Part shown: positions 23,350-34,570 of the stretch, one piece after another | Position numbering within the stretch: the stretch's first letter is position 1 | Layout: each line of letters starts with the position of its first letter | NCBI GenBank assembly: GCA_902702965.1 | Contig: CACRXP010000392.1 | Span: 323,764 to 387,763 of the forward strand | Length of the DNA stretch: 64,000 nucleotides | Direction: 5' to 3' | From: Spirometra erinaceieuropaei | Taxonomy: Eukaryota; Platyhelminthes; Cestoda; Diphyllobothriidea; Diphyllobothriidae | Made by a program: the position numbers and the translations under genes | The notes under the pieces: model-generated | Seen by the model: only the letters and a program-made list of their open reading frames with translations | What the model was told of the DNA's origin: nothing | The model's database searches: none

Positions 23350-23600
23350 AAAGAGGTGTGTCGTGGCACGGCTAGGCGCAGGCACATGCTACGCAAGCCA
23401 CCTGCGCCCTAACCCGCCTCCGGTTTCCCTAACTCTCTCTGGACACCAGGCTCAGGAAGGTTGGAGAGGAGAGAGTGGGGTAAATGCAGGGCAAGTCTTC
23501 TATCATTGTAAACTACTTAAGGCGCAAGCCCCCGCTTCTGAGACCAGTCTGCTCTATGGTACACGGTGGGCATCGTCGAAGTCAGCAGTAGAAAATTATG
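23350..23600 (+). repeat. dispersed repeat family B, copy 2
   Basis: Aligns with 12232-12510 and 33885-34140 through the CTCCGGTTTCCCTAACTCTC, CAGGCTCAGGAAGGTTGGAG, GTAAACTACTTAAGGCGCAA and CGGTGGGCATCGTCGAAG blocks. Diverged and non-coding. Confidence 0.6.
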
Positions 23601-24058
23601 GGGGGGTGCGAAGTTTCCTTGGTGGTCGACTTTTCATTGAGACAAAACTACCACATGTGAGAATCTAAAACTTGCGAGAGTACATCCTCTACCTTGGTTT
23701 GCAATTGTCTGTTTGGAAATGTTTGTACCATGGCTCTTAAGAGGACAAGTTAAGCTAAATGGTTCTATCTTTGGAGTTTATTTTTGGTAAAACTGTGCAA
23801 ACATTATTTATAATAATGTGGTTCCAATGTTCGATTGTGCAGAAAATGTCCCATTTCGGAAGGCGGTGCGATCACTGGAACAGAGAGTTTATTTTCCCGG
23901 CATTGCGGATCCTCACTCGAATCCATCATCAGGAACGGTCACAGATACGGTTGTTTAGGGTGCGAGGAATGCAGTATTTGTAGGATACAGTTACCATGTG
24001 ACCACATGCCTACTATGATTAATAACTCTCGCGATCATCGCTCGAGAACGTACTTTAT

Positions 24059-25760
24059 ATGACAAAGAACCTTATCGGACACCATATGTCGTCCATTCAC
24101 ATGACTCGTACGCAGCACGAAATGCCTCCCAAGGTCGAATACGATGCACTAAGGAAACTTGGGGCCACCGAAAATTCCGTTATCTCACCTGCAGACAAGA
24201 GACGATCCACTGCTATACTAGAGAGGACATACTACCCTCAGGAAGCCAAAAGGTTGTTGGATGATCGTCATGCTAAACCAACCGCGTAGCATCGTCGACA
24301 TGCGACATCAGTACGACGTTTTTGGTAATGTGGTACTTAGATTTAATATCGCGGTCAGCTGACGCATGACAAGAGCGCAAGGAACGACCTTAATCCGGTT
24401 CTGCATCCTTTAAAATTGCACAATATGGGCGACCTTTTGCGGCCAATAGTGTCATTCATGACACTTAATCTTAGGAACTGGCAAAGTGGCTGTTTCGTCC
24501 TCCTTCATTTCTGACTGCTGATTCAGACAATACAGCCGGTCCGCCGACGAACTTATTGGATAAACTTAGAGGAATAATTCTACTGCCAAACAAGACTTGT
24601 CTTTTAATGTTACGTCCCTTATTACTTCAATTTCACGGTTAGTCCGTTGAACTATTCCTTCAGAGCAAATGCGATGAAACGGAGATTCTCTTCGGTCGCT
24701 CTCAAATCCTCCAACTCCCGAAGTACTGTCTCGAGACTTAATTCACGTTCAATTTAACAACTTACGAACGGGTGAAAGGCACAGCAATGGGTTCTCCGAT
24801 TTTGGCATACATAGTTGAGGCAGTCTAGCAACGGTTGGAGTCGTTGGTGTTCCGACACTGCAGACCGAAGTTCTGGGCCTCGGGTGTTGACGACATCTTC
24901 GGCCTCATGGAACGGGTTCAGGTGTTGGCATCCAAGGGCTGCCTCAGCGTTGTCTTTCCGGACATACGACTTACGATGGACGAGGAAGAAAACGGTCAGA
25001 TGGTATTCTTTTGATGGCCTCAACTATCGAAAAGGTTGTGGTGGTCTAAAAACAGTGTTCAGTAAAGCGACTAATACGACGCAAGTACTGAACTTCATCA
25101 GCAACCATGTAGTCATCCACAAACGTTGTTGTGTAAGGCGCTATACCGGCATATTGGATGCATTGCAGTGAATCCCAAGACAAAGTTGCTGAAGTGCAGT
25201 ATCTTGCACAGGTGCTCTGAGCGAATGGGTACCCGCACAATTCCATCATCGTGTGAATGCGCAGACGAGAAAAATGGCACAATCCAACCGTCTCCAAATT
25301 TTAGCGAACGCTCCTGTGCGTGAAGTGCACCTCATAAGAAGTCAGCGGTCTTTTCACGTCGTTGGGGATTGAAGTTGCATATGGACCAGAAGCAACTACT
25401 AGGCGGCAAGCCATGAGGCCAGACTATCCACTGCACCAGCAGAAAACGTATGAAATCGTTTGTCGGATTTTATGCAGTTGAAGACAAAGCAAATAAGTCA
25501 AAGAAATTGGGAGAATATTCGGCATAAGTGAGGACGCGGGTCGTTTGGCAGGATTTGGTCACAATTTCAGGTTTGACAGGACCGAAATTCTCGAGAGAGG
25601 TGACAATCGCGTGAAGCGCGCGTTGTTTGATTCATGGTTCAGCGACCTACAGTCGACTGACAAGCACAAGGATCTCCAGCGTCCATATTCTGATTTCAGA
25701 CTTTGCCCGAACAGAGTAATTAGCCTCTCGGGAGGGTGCGTCGATCAGCAGGTCCGGTGA
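24059..25760 (+). pseudogene. Penelope-like element relic 2: reverse transcriptase and part of GIY-YIG endonuclease
   Basis: Opens in the N-terminal region (24059-24289) with SVISPADKRRSTAILERTYY, the VPADKGRATV-like reverse-transcriptase block, and KRLLDDR. Pieces in shifting frames follow: GDLLRPIVSFMTLNLRNWQS near 24430, LLPNKT near 24590, FxLQSKCDETEILFGRSQIL near 24660, VKGTAMGSPILAYIVEAV at about 24770-24830 with a stop after it, then FWASGVDDIFGLMERVQVL, where VDD is the catalytic pair, and KATNTTQVLNFISNHVVIHK. SEWVPAQFHHRV near 25220 is the linker. At 25545-25760 GHNFRFDRTEILERGDNRVK and ALFDSWFSDLQS form the end of the GIY-YIG domain. It has many stops and frameshifts, so it is an old copy. 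Relic 1 is a different subfamily. Confidence 0.8.
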
Positions 25761-28120
25761 CAGTGGGCCAAATTGCCGAGACATTATCACGCCAAGAGTC
25801 TACAAGTGACTGAATTTCAATAATTAACGAGTCAGGTGTGGACTAACAAGCAATTATCGCGTCAAATACGACCATCAGCAATGAACGCAGGAGTTGGTGA
25901 TTGTGGTAGGTATGCGATTTCACGGCAGCTCCGTCCTATAAACACTGTACACCTCGTACACCCATCTGCCTTATTTGAGACTGCCTCCAGTGATGGACTC
26001 GGGCGAAAATCCGAAGGGTCATTCCAATAAACTCCTCGCCTCAGTGCTCTAATCTTCTTCTGGACCGCTTGTTGAAACTCGCCTTTTCGATTTTATCGAC
26101 ATTGTTTCGGTTATAAATTGTTGTGCTTTGTACTGGAGTGATTTAACTGCAATTTCCTCACGTCTTTATCGTTGGCATAGGCAATAGGGTAAGCACCCTC
26201 TCGTGTTGTTGCATTGTCAGGTTTTGCAGATTTATCAGGATACTACTCTGACACACGACTTAGAAGGCTGTTCCATGCCGCGGGTATTTTATGTGGTTGT
26301 TGTCGGAACCATAATTTTATTGCACATTTCAAATAACTACATTTCGTCCAAATGGTTCATGCGGTCTTTTCCGACGACGGGCCGTCTTTTTTAAATGATG
26401 TCTAGGCCGACTCAATTATTTATTTGTAGTCTTGGTGTGTCTGCATGTAGTCGGATGAACAAAATATGTGGAACGACTTACTGCATACTGTTACAACAAG
26501 GACAGGCAGTTTTGAATAACTCTGAGCTACCAGTTTTTAACGGCCGGTTTTAACGCCAACCAGCATATTGCATTGACTCGTTTGATTATTGCTTTTTGGT
26601 AGGTATTATAAATACCGACTATCGAGTCTTGTCTTTTCTGTCGGCCATCATTGAAGTTCCGTCTGCTCACGAGCGTCTTGTCCACTTGTGCCTCCACCCC
26701 CTGTCCACCAAGTTTGTGTACTTGACGACGTAGTGCATTGGAGGACAGGTTTTGGCCTATGTCCTATCTTACAGCCGTGGATTTTTACTTCAGTTATGGA
26801 TCCATAATGACTCATCGGTGTTCCCGAAATACAGTGCAGCAGTGCATTTAATTTTTTGATAGCATAACGGGACATGCATACCCTATAATCTGATAGTACA
26901 CTAAAAAAACACAGTCCCTCCTGGCCCCTAGTTTCCGTTCCTTCATTTGCCTAACCATCGGCCAGAACATCTTTCCGTTGACAGTGATCCACGGTCTCTT
27001 GTGTTGCATTTCCTGACCTTTCATCAATCGAAGTGCATAGTTGTTGGAATTATTTTAGACGAACTTTCGAAAGGGTATGCAAATTTCCTTTGGATACTTG
27101 TTATCAGTATGGTCTGCCTTAGTTACTTTAGCCAACATAAATTTGGTGATTACGACATTCCGTTTTCCATGCCATAACTGGATCTGGGACTCATTTCTGT
27201 TGACCATACTTCATGTTCTTGTTTTAAAGTTTATAGATGTATATATGCCTGCATATGAGTGCTCATTTGTCGTGACTGTGCATCTTATTTATTTATGTAG
27301 ATTTAGCGGCAAACCATTTATTTTCCACTGTTCTCAGTCGTTATACTTCTTGCGAACTTAATTGTTCTTCGGTTTGCATTTTATTGGTCGTCTGGTCTTT
27401 CTTTTGACATATTTTTAAACTGTCTATTTCTTAACCGTCTGTCATAGCTTTGTTTTATTGTTAGAGCATTTCTAGCTACTTGTTTTCAATGGAGACATCA
27501 ATCTGTGTGGGGGGCGCGGTCTGTATGCAAAGTTGACTGTTTGTGTACATGTTGACCAGTAGGTTGTCCACTCATGACCGTGATATTGTTCAGCATCTGA
27601 CCGGTCGATTGTGTTTTGCGCAATCATTATCTTACGGGTCTATTTGTTTAAGAATAAGTGACTGTACGATTGTTGCAACATTTTTGGACTCTTATTCGCG
27701 TCACCAAAGACGATTATTTTTATCTCTTCCGCATTACATGCGATATGAAAATCGCAAGTCCATTTTTCAATAACTCTTATTGCCTCACATTCAGTTGCTG
27801 GTTTTTTTGTAATACCGCCTTGTGGTGTGAGATATTTCACGTTCATTTTATATGGACTTCGTCTTCTGTGTAAGAGGCAGCGTCCTGAGCGGCATTATAA
27901 GCGGCATGGCTCTGTCTTTCTCTTATCAGCCTGTATCTTCTAGTGGAACGCGCTGCTCCCCATAGTGGGAAATCACTGACTTGCTTCTACCAGACTTCAG
28001 TTCAATCTTCATTGAAGAGAGCTAATGGGATTTTGAAGAAACCGTTTGGGCTCATTTTTTTGAACTAGTGAATTGACCTACAAACGAATGTCTTATTCTG
28101 TGAGACGAAACATTCGGCGA
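25761..28120. other. no gene recognised
   Basis: T-rich DNA with open frames of up to 94 codons (for example 27077-27361, 27543-27773) that encode mostly hydrophobic low-complexity peptides without family signature. No transposon coding remains seen. Confidence 0.4.
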
Positions 28121-28180
28121 TCTTAGCGGGACTGAAACCTGTAGCTAGCATAACCGGCAGTCTAGCCATCTGAGCTACGG
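28121..28180 (-). repeat. tRNA-like SINE head
   Basis: On the minus strand GTAGCTCAGATGGCTAGACT matches a tRNA A box and GGTTTCAGTCCC a B box with normal spacing. The anticodon arm is not convincing, so this is more likely the head of a short interspersed element than a working tRNA. Confidence 0.45.
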
Positions 28181-28368
28181 AATTCTGAAAAGGAGCCTCG
28201 AATTTCCCGCATTTGGAAAGATTACCTGCTCAATTAAACAAGTCTTCTTAAACAAGCCATCTAGAATCCACCAGATGCCTACCAAGCTCACTTCTCGGCA
28301 GATTCAAACCATCCCAAGAGTAACTGATCTCCTCTGTAAATAATTCAAGCTGTCAGTCAGGACCTCCA

Positions 28369-28425
28369 AGGTGGTCTGAGTGCCTGTCTTGCCCTTAGTG
28401 TTGCTGTTTCGAATCCTGCCAAAGT
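28369..28425 (+). repeat. tRNA-like SINE head
   Basis: AGGTGGTCTGAGTGCCTGTC resembles an A box and GTTTCGAATCCTGCC a B box about 35 nt later. No full cloverleaf. It lies 190 bp from the minus-strand tRNA-like head. Confidence 0.4.
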
Positions 28426-30335
28426 AGCAAAAATTTTCACCATTTGTTCACATGAATTTTTTTGACCTGCTGTAAAACAGCTATCTGTCCGGTTCGCCTA
28501 CCAATGGTCCTTATTCATTTTCAATGCGTGTCTCTGTCATGCATTATGGAAACTTCATGTCCAATTTATATGGTTTACGACTTACTAGGCGAACTTATCC
28601 GCGCCACCATTCATTTTGAGTTCTGTGTGTCCTCACGGGACGACATAAAATATAGGACTGAATTTTCTATGTCGACTCCGTACTAATAAATATCTTATCT
28701 AGTACATTATTGAGAGTAAAAGCAACTTGTTGCAGAACTAATCACCATTTTTCAGTTCAGTTTATTGACGGAAATAGATATAAAACGGATGGTTAAATAG
28801 AGACGAAGGACGTAAATAAAAGGTACGTTCCCAACGGCTCTGGCCCCATTATGCTAAATAAAAAAGATACCATATTGAATAAATATAACCAGAAATTGAA
28901 AAAAGAAGAGCTACACATTTCGATTTTCGTGTTGAGTATAATTAGCAGTAATACACTATAAGCACGGAGTTAGAGAACATGTATTTCGAGGAACTAATAG
29001 GATTTTTATGTCAATTCCATTATTGTAAAGCATTATAAACAATGCTATTATTTCCTATATTCATCGCGTATTATTTAGTGTGGGAGTGTTTTCTATTTTG
29101 TTTTGCATTTTTGATTATTTATTTCTTCTCTACTTATTCCTAAAATGCACGCAGTGTACTCAACAGACTGCAACGATTTTATGTTATGCATAACTATATG
29201 TTTGTAAGTTGTCATCTTAAAAGTAATTTTTAATTATGCTTGCTGTTATTACTGCTTTAGTTGTAATAATACAATCGGAGAAGTTACAGATCTACAGGGC
29301 GAGCAGAGAACCGAATTTCCGTCCTTCAAAAGGCAGATTTGTCAGGCACAGAGTTAAGCGAATCGATGGCATGGTGTGGTTGATAAGGACGCGTAGGTTT
29401 AAACCTTAACTAACATTCATTTTAAGGAATGCTCCCCACACGGTAATTTTGTAGCATAATGAAATTCCAGCTTCCAGAAGGGGTTATACTCATGTGAGAC
29501 CGGATCCACTAACTTTCGACATAAGCATACGGATTATTGAAATTAAATACACAGTTATAATTGTACATAATAATATTACTCTACTGTTAGAGATATTAAT
29601 CATGTGTCTGGCAGCATATACCTGAAGGTATCGTTTTGTATACTGCCGAATGTTATTTTATATTTTGTTTATAAAGTGAACAGAATATTATAGTGTTAAA
29701 TCAAAATAAGTCGTATAATGATACAAATAATTAAGCATGGCAGTGGGCGACCCATCACATGAAATATGCCTAAATTAACGAAAAATCACTAACCAACCTG
29801 AAACTAATCCGAACGCATTCACCAAACACCACAATCATAACGAACAGCCTCCAGTCTAATGAAAACGCAAAATAGGTACTATTTCATTGACTAGAAAGAA
29901 CGATTTTCTAGAGAAAGTGCAATTGTTATGAACGCCAAAAAATTCCTGTCACATGAGTACACTCAAATTTCAGATGTAAATTATGTTTGTCCACGCAGAA
30001 AACTCACTAGGTAAAACGGTATAAGCGTAGCAACGTTTAGAAATTTTTTGAATTCGAAGACAGACATCCCAAGAAATATAATTCGGAGTCAAATAGGTAC
30101 TTTGAGGAAAGTACAAAACTTTATCGGGTAAGATTTCGCCGCTGGTTCCACAAGTCTTTGTCAGACATTGACCAAATCTGCTAAAAGAGTTAACGACAAG
30201 GTTTCAGTGTTCAGACCTATTGCAGGCTCCGTAGACAAAGCCAAGTGTAAAACGGGAACGATGGTATTAGCGGATTTACGGATGGGACACATGTGAAACT
30301 GCATAAAATGTCCAAAGAAACTAAAAACTAACGCA
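28426..30335. other. AT-rich DNA, no gene recognised
   Basis: Very AT-rich, with one 74-codon frame at 28462-28686 of no recognised family. No tandem structure visible. Confidence 0.45.
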
Positions 30336-31202
30336 AAATGTCGGTTGAAATTCTGAAATGCGTTTATGATTAGGAAGGATTACTTGGTCGCGGTTGTGAT
30401 ATTGATTATCTTATGGCATACCGTTATAACATTTTGGACTTGGCAGGATGTCGGCTTTTAAATGCATTTTTTTCAATCTCCTGTAGGAAGCATGCTCGGT
30501 AAAAAATGACTACTTAAGTAGCATGAATTTTTTCCCATTGATCTTCGATGGTCTTGGAAATTCAAATATATTTTATAGAAAGCACAAACAAAAATAAGCT
30601 TTCTATTAGTCAATCAATAGAGAATCACGTCTTCTTTATACTGTATACTTAAGGAAGGAGTATAATTAGGTTTTAAAAAATTTTCTAAGTATGAGACTTT
30701 TTAAGACCGCGATATGTGAACCTGTATGATATCTCTTTAATGACACAAAAAATATGGGATTTTCTTTACGCGGAACGCATGCACCTTGTGGACTGAAATC
30801 ACTAAGCGCTAATGCAACGAATGAACAGGCTCCAAATTTTTCGGCAATTAGAAAACTTTTTTAAAACCTAATTATACTCCTTCCTTAAGTATACAGTATA
30901 AAGAAGACGTGATTCTCTATTGATTGACTAATAGAAAGCTTATTTTTGTTTGTGCTTTCTATAAAATATATTTGACTTTCCAAGACCATCGAAAATCAAT
31001 GGGAAAATGCATGCTACTTAATTAGTCATTTTTTAACGAGCATGCTTCCTACAGGAGATTGAAAAGAAGTGCATGTAAAAGCCGACATCCTGCCAAGTCC
31101 AAAATGTTATAACAGTATGCCTTAAGATAATCAGTATCACAACCGCGACCAAGTAATCCTTCCTAATCATAAACGCATTTCAGAATTTCAACCAACATTT
31201 CA
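30336..31202. repeat. foldback element, two ~353-bp inverted arms with a 159-bp loop
   Basis: The left arm (30336-30688) is the reverse complement of the right arm (30848-31202) at roughly 95% identity by eye. The shared blocks include GAAATTCTGAAATGCG, TGGTCGCGGTTGTGAT, GGCAGGATGTCGGCTTTTA, CTGTAGGAAGCATGCT and CTTAAGGAAGGAGTATAATT. The loop (30689-30847) shows no gene. No transposase, no clear target-site duplication and no known terminal motif were seen, so it could be a foldback (hairpin) transposon, a MITE-like element, or a palindrome formed by local inverted duplication. Confidence 0.9.
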
Positions 31203-31489
31203 TGAGATAGGTCACGCACTGCATTTAAGTGGACATATAGGTGCTCGAAAGTAAACGTTAGATCGAGAAAAATAAAATTTACGGAAGTAGATGTACGGAA
31301 GCTGTGCAAGTGGCAGTCATTGGCTAACGAAGCAAGGATCACTTGTCCTAGGCCAAGTAGCCAGTGAGAACGCGTGGAGGACCGTCAAGGTTAAGTCTCA
31401 GTGTGGAGGGAGAGCGGTCAACAGCAACCGGCAAGTGCAATATGTAGGGGAGGCCACTGTTTCGTCCCAAGAGCTTGATTATTTGATAT

Positions 31490-31960
31490 TTTAGGAGAGA
31501 AAGGTTTATGTTTATCCCCAAAAGTATCGGGAATGATATAAGCTAGGATAAGGTAGGAATCTAGGACTAAAAATCATATCAGCAAAAGCATACCAGAAAT
31601 TTAATGGAATGGAACTAAATAGGAATTTTGGATAAAAACGTTAGATTTCGATCCAAAAAATATTAGAAGTGAAAAGGAATTTCGCACGGAAAAGAGAATT
31701 TTAATTCGCCAAGAGCACAGCAGAAACCACATAAATTAGGACTTGGTAGGAATTTAGGACAGAATGTTTAATATGTGTACCCAAATATGCCGTAAATTAA
31801 GTTTGGTAGGATTAGGTAGGAATTTACTGCGGAAACGTGTGATTTTCATTCTCAAAATATCGGAAGGCAAATTAGGATCAAGCAGGAATTTAGCACGGAA
31901 ATGATAATTTTTATTCCCCAAAATACAGTGAAAATTAAGGAAATTAGGATTACGTGGAGG
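31490..31960 (+). repeat. degenerate tandem repeat, period about 68-70 bp
   Basis: GGTAGGAATTTA-type blocks recur at about 31749, 31819 and 31886, with older copies near 31550 and 31615. Each is followed by a CGGAAA...GATTTTTATTCCCAAAATAT-like block and an AAATTAGG block. Unit-to-unit divergence is high. Distinct from the 122-bp satellite that starts at 39.1 kb. Confidence 0.7.
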
Positions 31961-32084
31961 ACATTGTATCTGCTTACCAAAGTTAGGACGTCGCATGCGA
32001 GAAATGACAAATCTGGTTGGGTTTTACTCTATTTTAGATCACTTTCAAAGACGCAGTACATGAGGACAGGCCCGTATATGGATA

Positions 32085-33000
32085 AACGGACACCCACGGC
32101 GGAGATTGAGCAGGCAATTAACTCGGTTGATATAGTCCAATACTGCCAGCGGAAGGAGTTATTGTCAAGGAGACCCAAATGCCGATACCAGCAAGTTCTA
32201 CAGCAGCATACGGACGGTTGTGTTCCGCTGCCACAAGCGCAAGTGCACGAAGGCTCTGCTGGCGGGATTGGTATTTAAGAGAAGCAGACGGACAATAAGC
32301 AAGCTCCTGAAGACCCGCCTTGCCTTCTTAGAAGGCACTTGTCTGCGTAAGCCGCACCAAGACCGTCGAATGCTACGCCATATGGCGAGACGTTTGCCCG
32401 AAGACCATACGGAAGGAGGTTACACAAATTGGAGGCTCGGGTGGGGAAGTATAGGTGGATGAGACGGTAGTCAGCAAGAAGTATAAGGTAAGCAGAGACA
32501 GGTGGCACTACTAGGTAGTTGGCAGGTACGACACGGCACGCAGGTAAGTCCTGTTTGAAAAGGTTAACGACGGGAGCTTGCTGTCATCAAGGGCGGTCAT
32601 AAGGGAGTGGAGAGCACCGGGCAGCGTAGTTGTGACAGACGAGTGGAAGGCCTACGCACGCCTGCCGTCCGAAGGCTACCGGAATCTGACGTAAACTATT
32701 TCGTAAACCTGGTGGACCCCACAACCGGCAGACACACCAATGCCATTGACGCGTATTGGAAAAGATTCAAGTTAAATTTGCGCGAATGTGGGCCGGTCTC
32801 TGACAGGGCGGTATGGGCTCACATTTATGGAGTCTAATATTGACTATGGTTCGTCTTAAAGGCGGACAATCTGGGCGAAAGCTGGAACACCTTCTTCCGC
32901 CACATTCCGGATGCCAATCCGGGGGACACGAAGATTGCGGCAAACATAAGGGTGAGCCGCCAAAGGAGACAGTGAAAGGCTGAGTTTTGGACGGTGTCTT
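32085..33000 (+). pseudogene. Merlin superfamily (ISXO2-like) DNA transposase relic 1
   Basis: DDE transposase of the Merlin superfamily (related to bacterial IS1016/ISXO2), known from schistosomes. Seen in order: EIEQAINSVDIVQYCQRKEL (N-terminal helix), FRCHKRKCTKALLAGLVFKR (zinc-ribbon-like), WVDETVVSKK near 32455 (first catalytic Asp), WVLG/YDTARRKVLF region near 32520, GSVVVTDEWKAYARLPSEGY at about 32617-32680 (second Asp), and NYFVNLVDPTTGRHTNAIDA at 32694-32753, then YWKRFK. The third catalytic residue, Glu in a TNxIExFW motif, is Asp here. Frameshifts and a stop split it into several frames. A C-terminal FFRHIPD piece follows at about 32893. Inactive. Confidence 0.8.
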
Positions 33001-33884
33001 TCGGCTGAGAAAGTACCCGAGCGACGGGTGGCCATTCCGGATAATGAAAACCCCTTTCCCCCAACTATACCAATACTGTGCATATCAACCTCTGTCTTGC
33101 AGATTATGTCAATCTACGCATAAGTAATGGGAAATTGTGTCGCGAGTTTTACTCGATAGGTCGGTAATTGCTGGCAAAGCTGCGCAGGAAACAAATCTCC
33201 GCCGAAGCGGAGACCGGAGAAGCGATGCTCAAAAATGCGCGGCAACGCAACCGGGCCAAGTGCTGACCAACAGTAGATGGCGAAATAGTCCAACTTGCGC
33301 AAGTGAAACCTCAGACGATAACAGTAGGAAGAACGTAAGGCTTTGAACAAGGTAGGCTGGGGGCTGCACACAGGTACATAACACTAACATTTTAAATGTG
33401 TTTAAAAAATCACTACCTGTTTACTCCAGTGAACGGCCGCCTTGGACGTTTTTTTAAATATCCTCTGATAATTAACGTTGTATCAATGGGTAATTTCTGG
33501 TAATATGTTTCAAAATCTTGTAGCGCGATATCTTCCGTTTTCGTACTGATCTGTATGCGGTTAATAGAAACAAAGAGGATTTTGCATGATTTCGTTGATA
33601 GAGATGTGATAGCAATAAAAGTTTCAATTTGTTCACGTATTGAGAGATCGGTCAATGATTGCCGAATTCGAATAGACTTGACAGGTGCAATCGTAAACGC
33701 ACCGTATTACGTGTATTTAAAGAACTTTCTTAATTTATTGACGGTTTTGATAGTTCAGAAGATTGCTCGTAAAGACGGGTTTTGTGTTATACACTTATCA
33801 AAGCATAAAAATAAGATATTTTTTGAAAGCATTTACTGAAGTAGCGAGTGCGTGGGCGTTCTTCTGGGTAACATAGCTGGTCAT
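33001..33884. other. no gene recognised
   Basis: Flank of the Merlin relic. Includes a 94-codon open frame (33555-33839) in AT-rich sequence with no family resemblance. Confidence 0.4.
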
Positions 33885-34140
33885 TTGCTGTGCGGACCAG
33901 GGGGTGTTGAGTGGAGCGCCAAGGTGCGGGCTCGACCTTGCCATCCACCTGCGTCCTGCTCTGCCTCCGGTCTTTTTGACTCTGTCTTGACATTGGGCCC
34001 AGGTAGAGGAGGAGAGAATGCAGTAAATACTGTGCTATAAACTAATTCACGCATAAGTCGACGTCCCTGCTTCATCTTGCTGTGGAGCACACGGTGGACA
34101 TCGTCGGTAACGACGGTCGTACTGTCGGGTCACATTTGAA
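33885..34140 (+). repeat. dispersed repeat family B, copy 3
   Basis: Shares with copies 1 and 2 the blocks GCCTCCGGTCTTTTTGACTC, GGCCCAGGTAGAGGAGGAGA, GCTATAAACTAATTCACGCA, CTTGCTGTGGAGCACACGG and GGACATCGTCGGTAACGACG. It appears the least diverged of the three. Confidence 0.65.
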
Positions 34141-34429
34141 GACTCACTCAAACATGAAGCCGCAAGGTCGAAAAAGTGAACGTCCACAGCAAAAGGCAAC
34201 GAAGAATATACTTTCGGTCATTTGAGGGGCTTCTTCTGTATCTCCTTGACGGATCTCAACGTACTTTTACACGATAAAGTCAGAGAAATATTGGCGGCTT
34301 GGCAGTTTTTTACCCTCCTGAAAAATACTGATAATTTTCCGGTGGGAATGACTTATGCGGTCCTCGCTTGTGTACCAAAGGTGGACCTGCGCGTAATTCC
34401 GGAAAGAGGAAAATATTCCAACAGTAGCC
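34141..34429. other. no gene recognised
   Basis: Start of a 139-codon open frame (34222-34641) that runs into the telomere-like tract. The frame has no recognisable domain and is probably fortuitous. Confidence 0.35.
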
Positions 34430-34570
34430 CTTCTATAACACTAAACCGTTGCACTAACCCTATACGAAACCTCAACTCTGCACTATCCCCTACCTTAAAC
34501 CTAAACGTGATTCTAACTTACCGTAACTTCAAATATAGCCATAAGCCTAGCCCTAACACTAACTTTAGTG
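34430..34570. repeat. degraded interstitial telomere-like (CCCTAA) tract
   Basis: The stretch is built from hexamer-like pieces such as CACTAACCCTATAC, CTACCTTAAACCTAAACG and AGCCTAGCCCTAACACTAAC, which approximate repeats of AACCCT. Many substitutions and few exact hexamers, so origin as an old telomere-type insertion is an inference. Confidence 0.4.

Noticed and set aside
28121..28425. Two functional tRNA genes
   Set aside because: A- and B-box matches are present, but the acceptor and anticodon arms do not pair, so they are treated as SINE heads.
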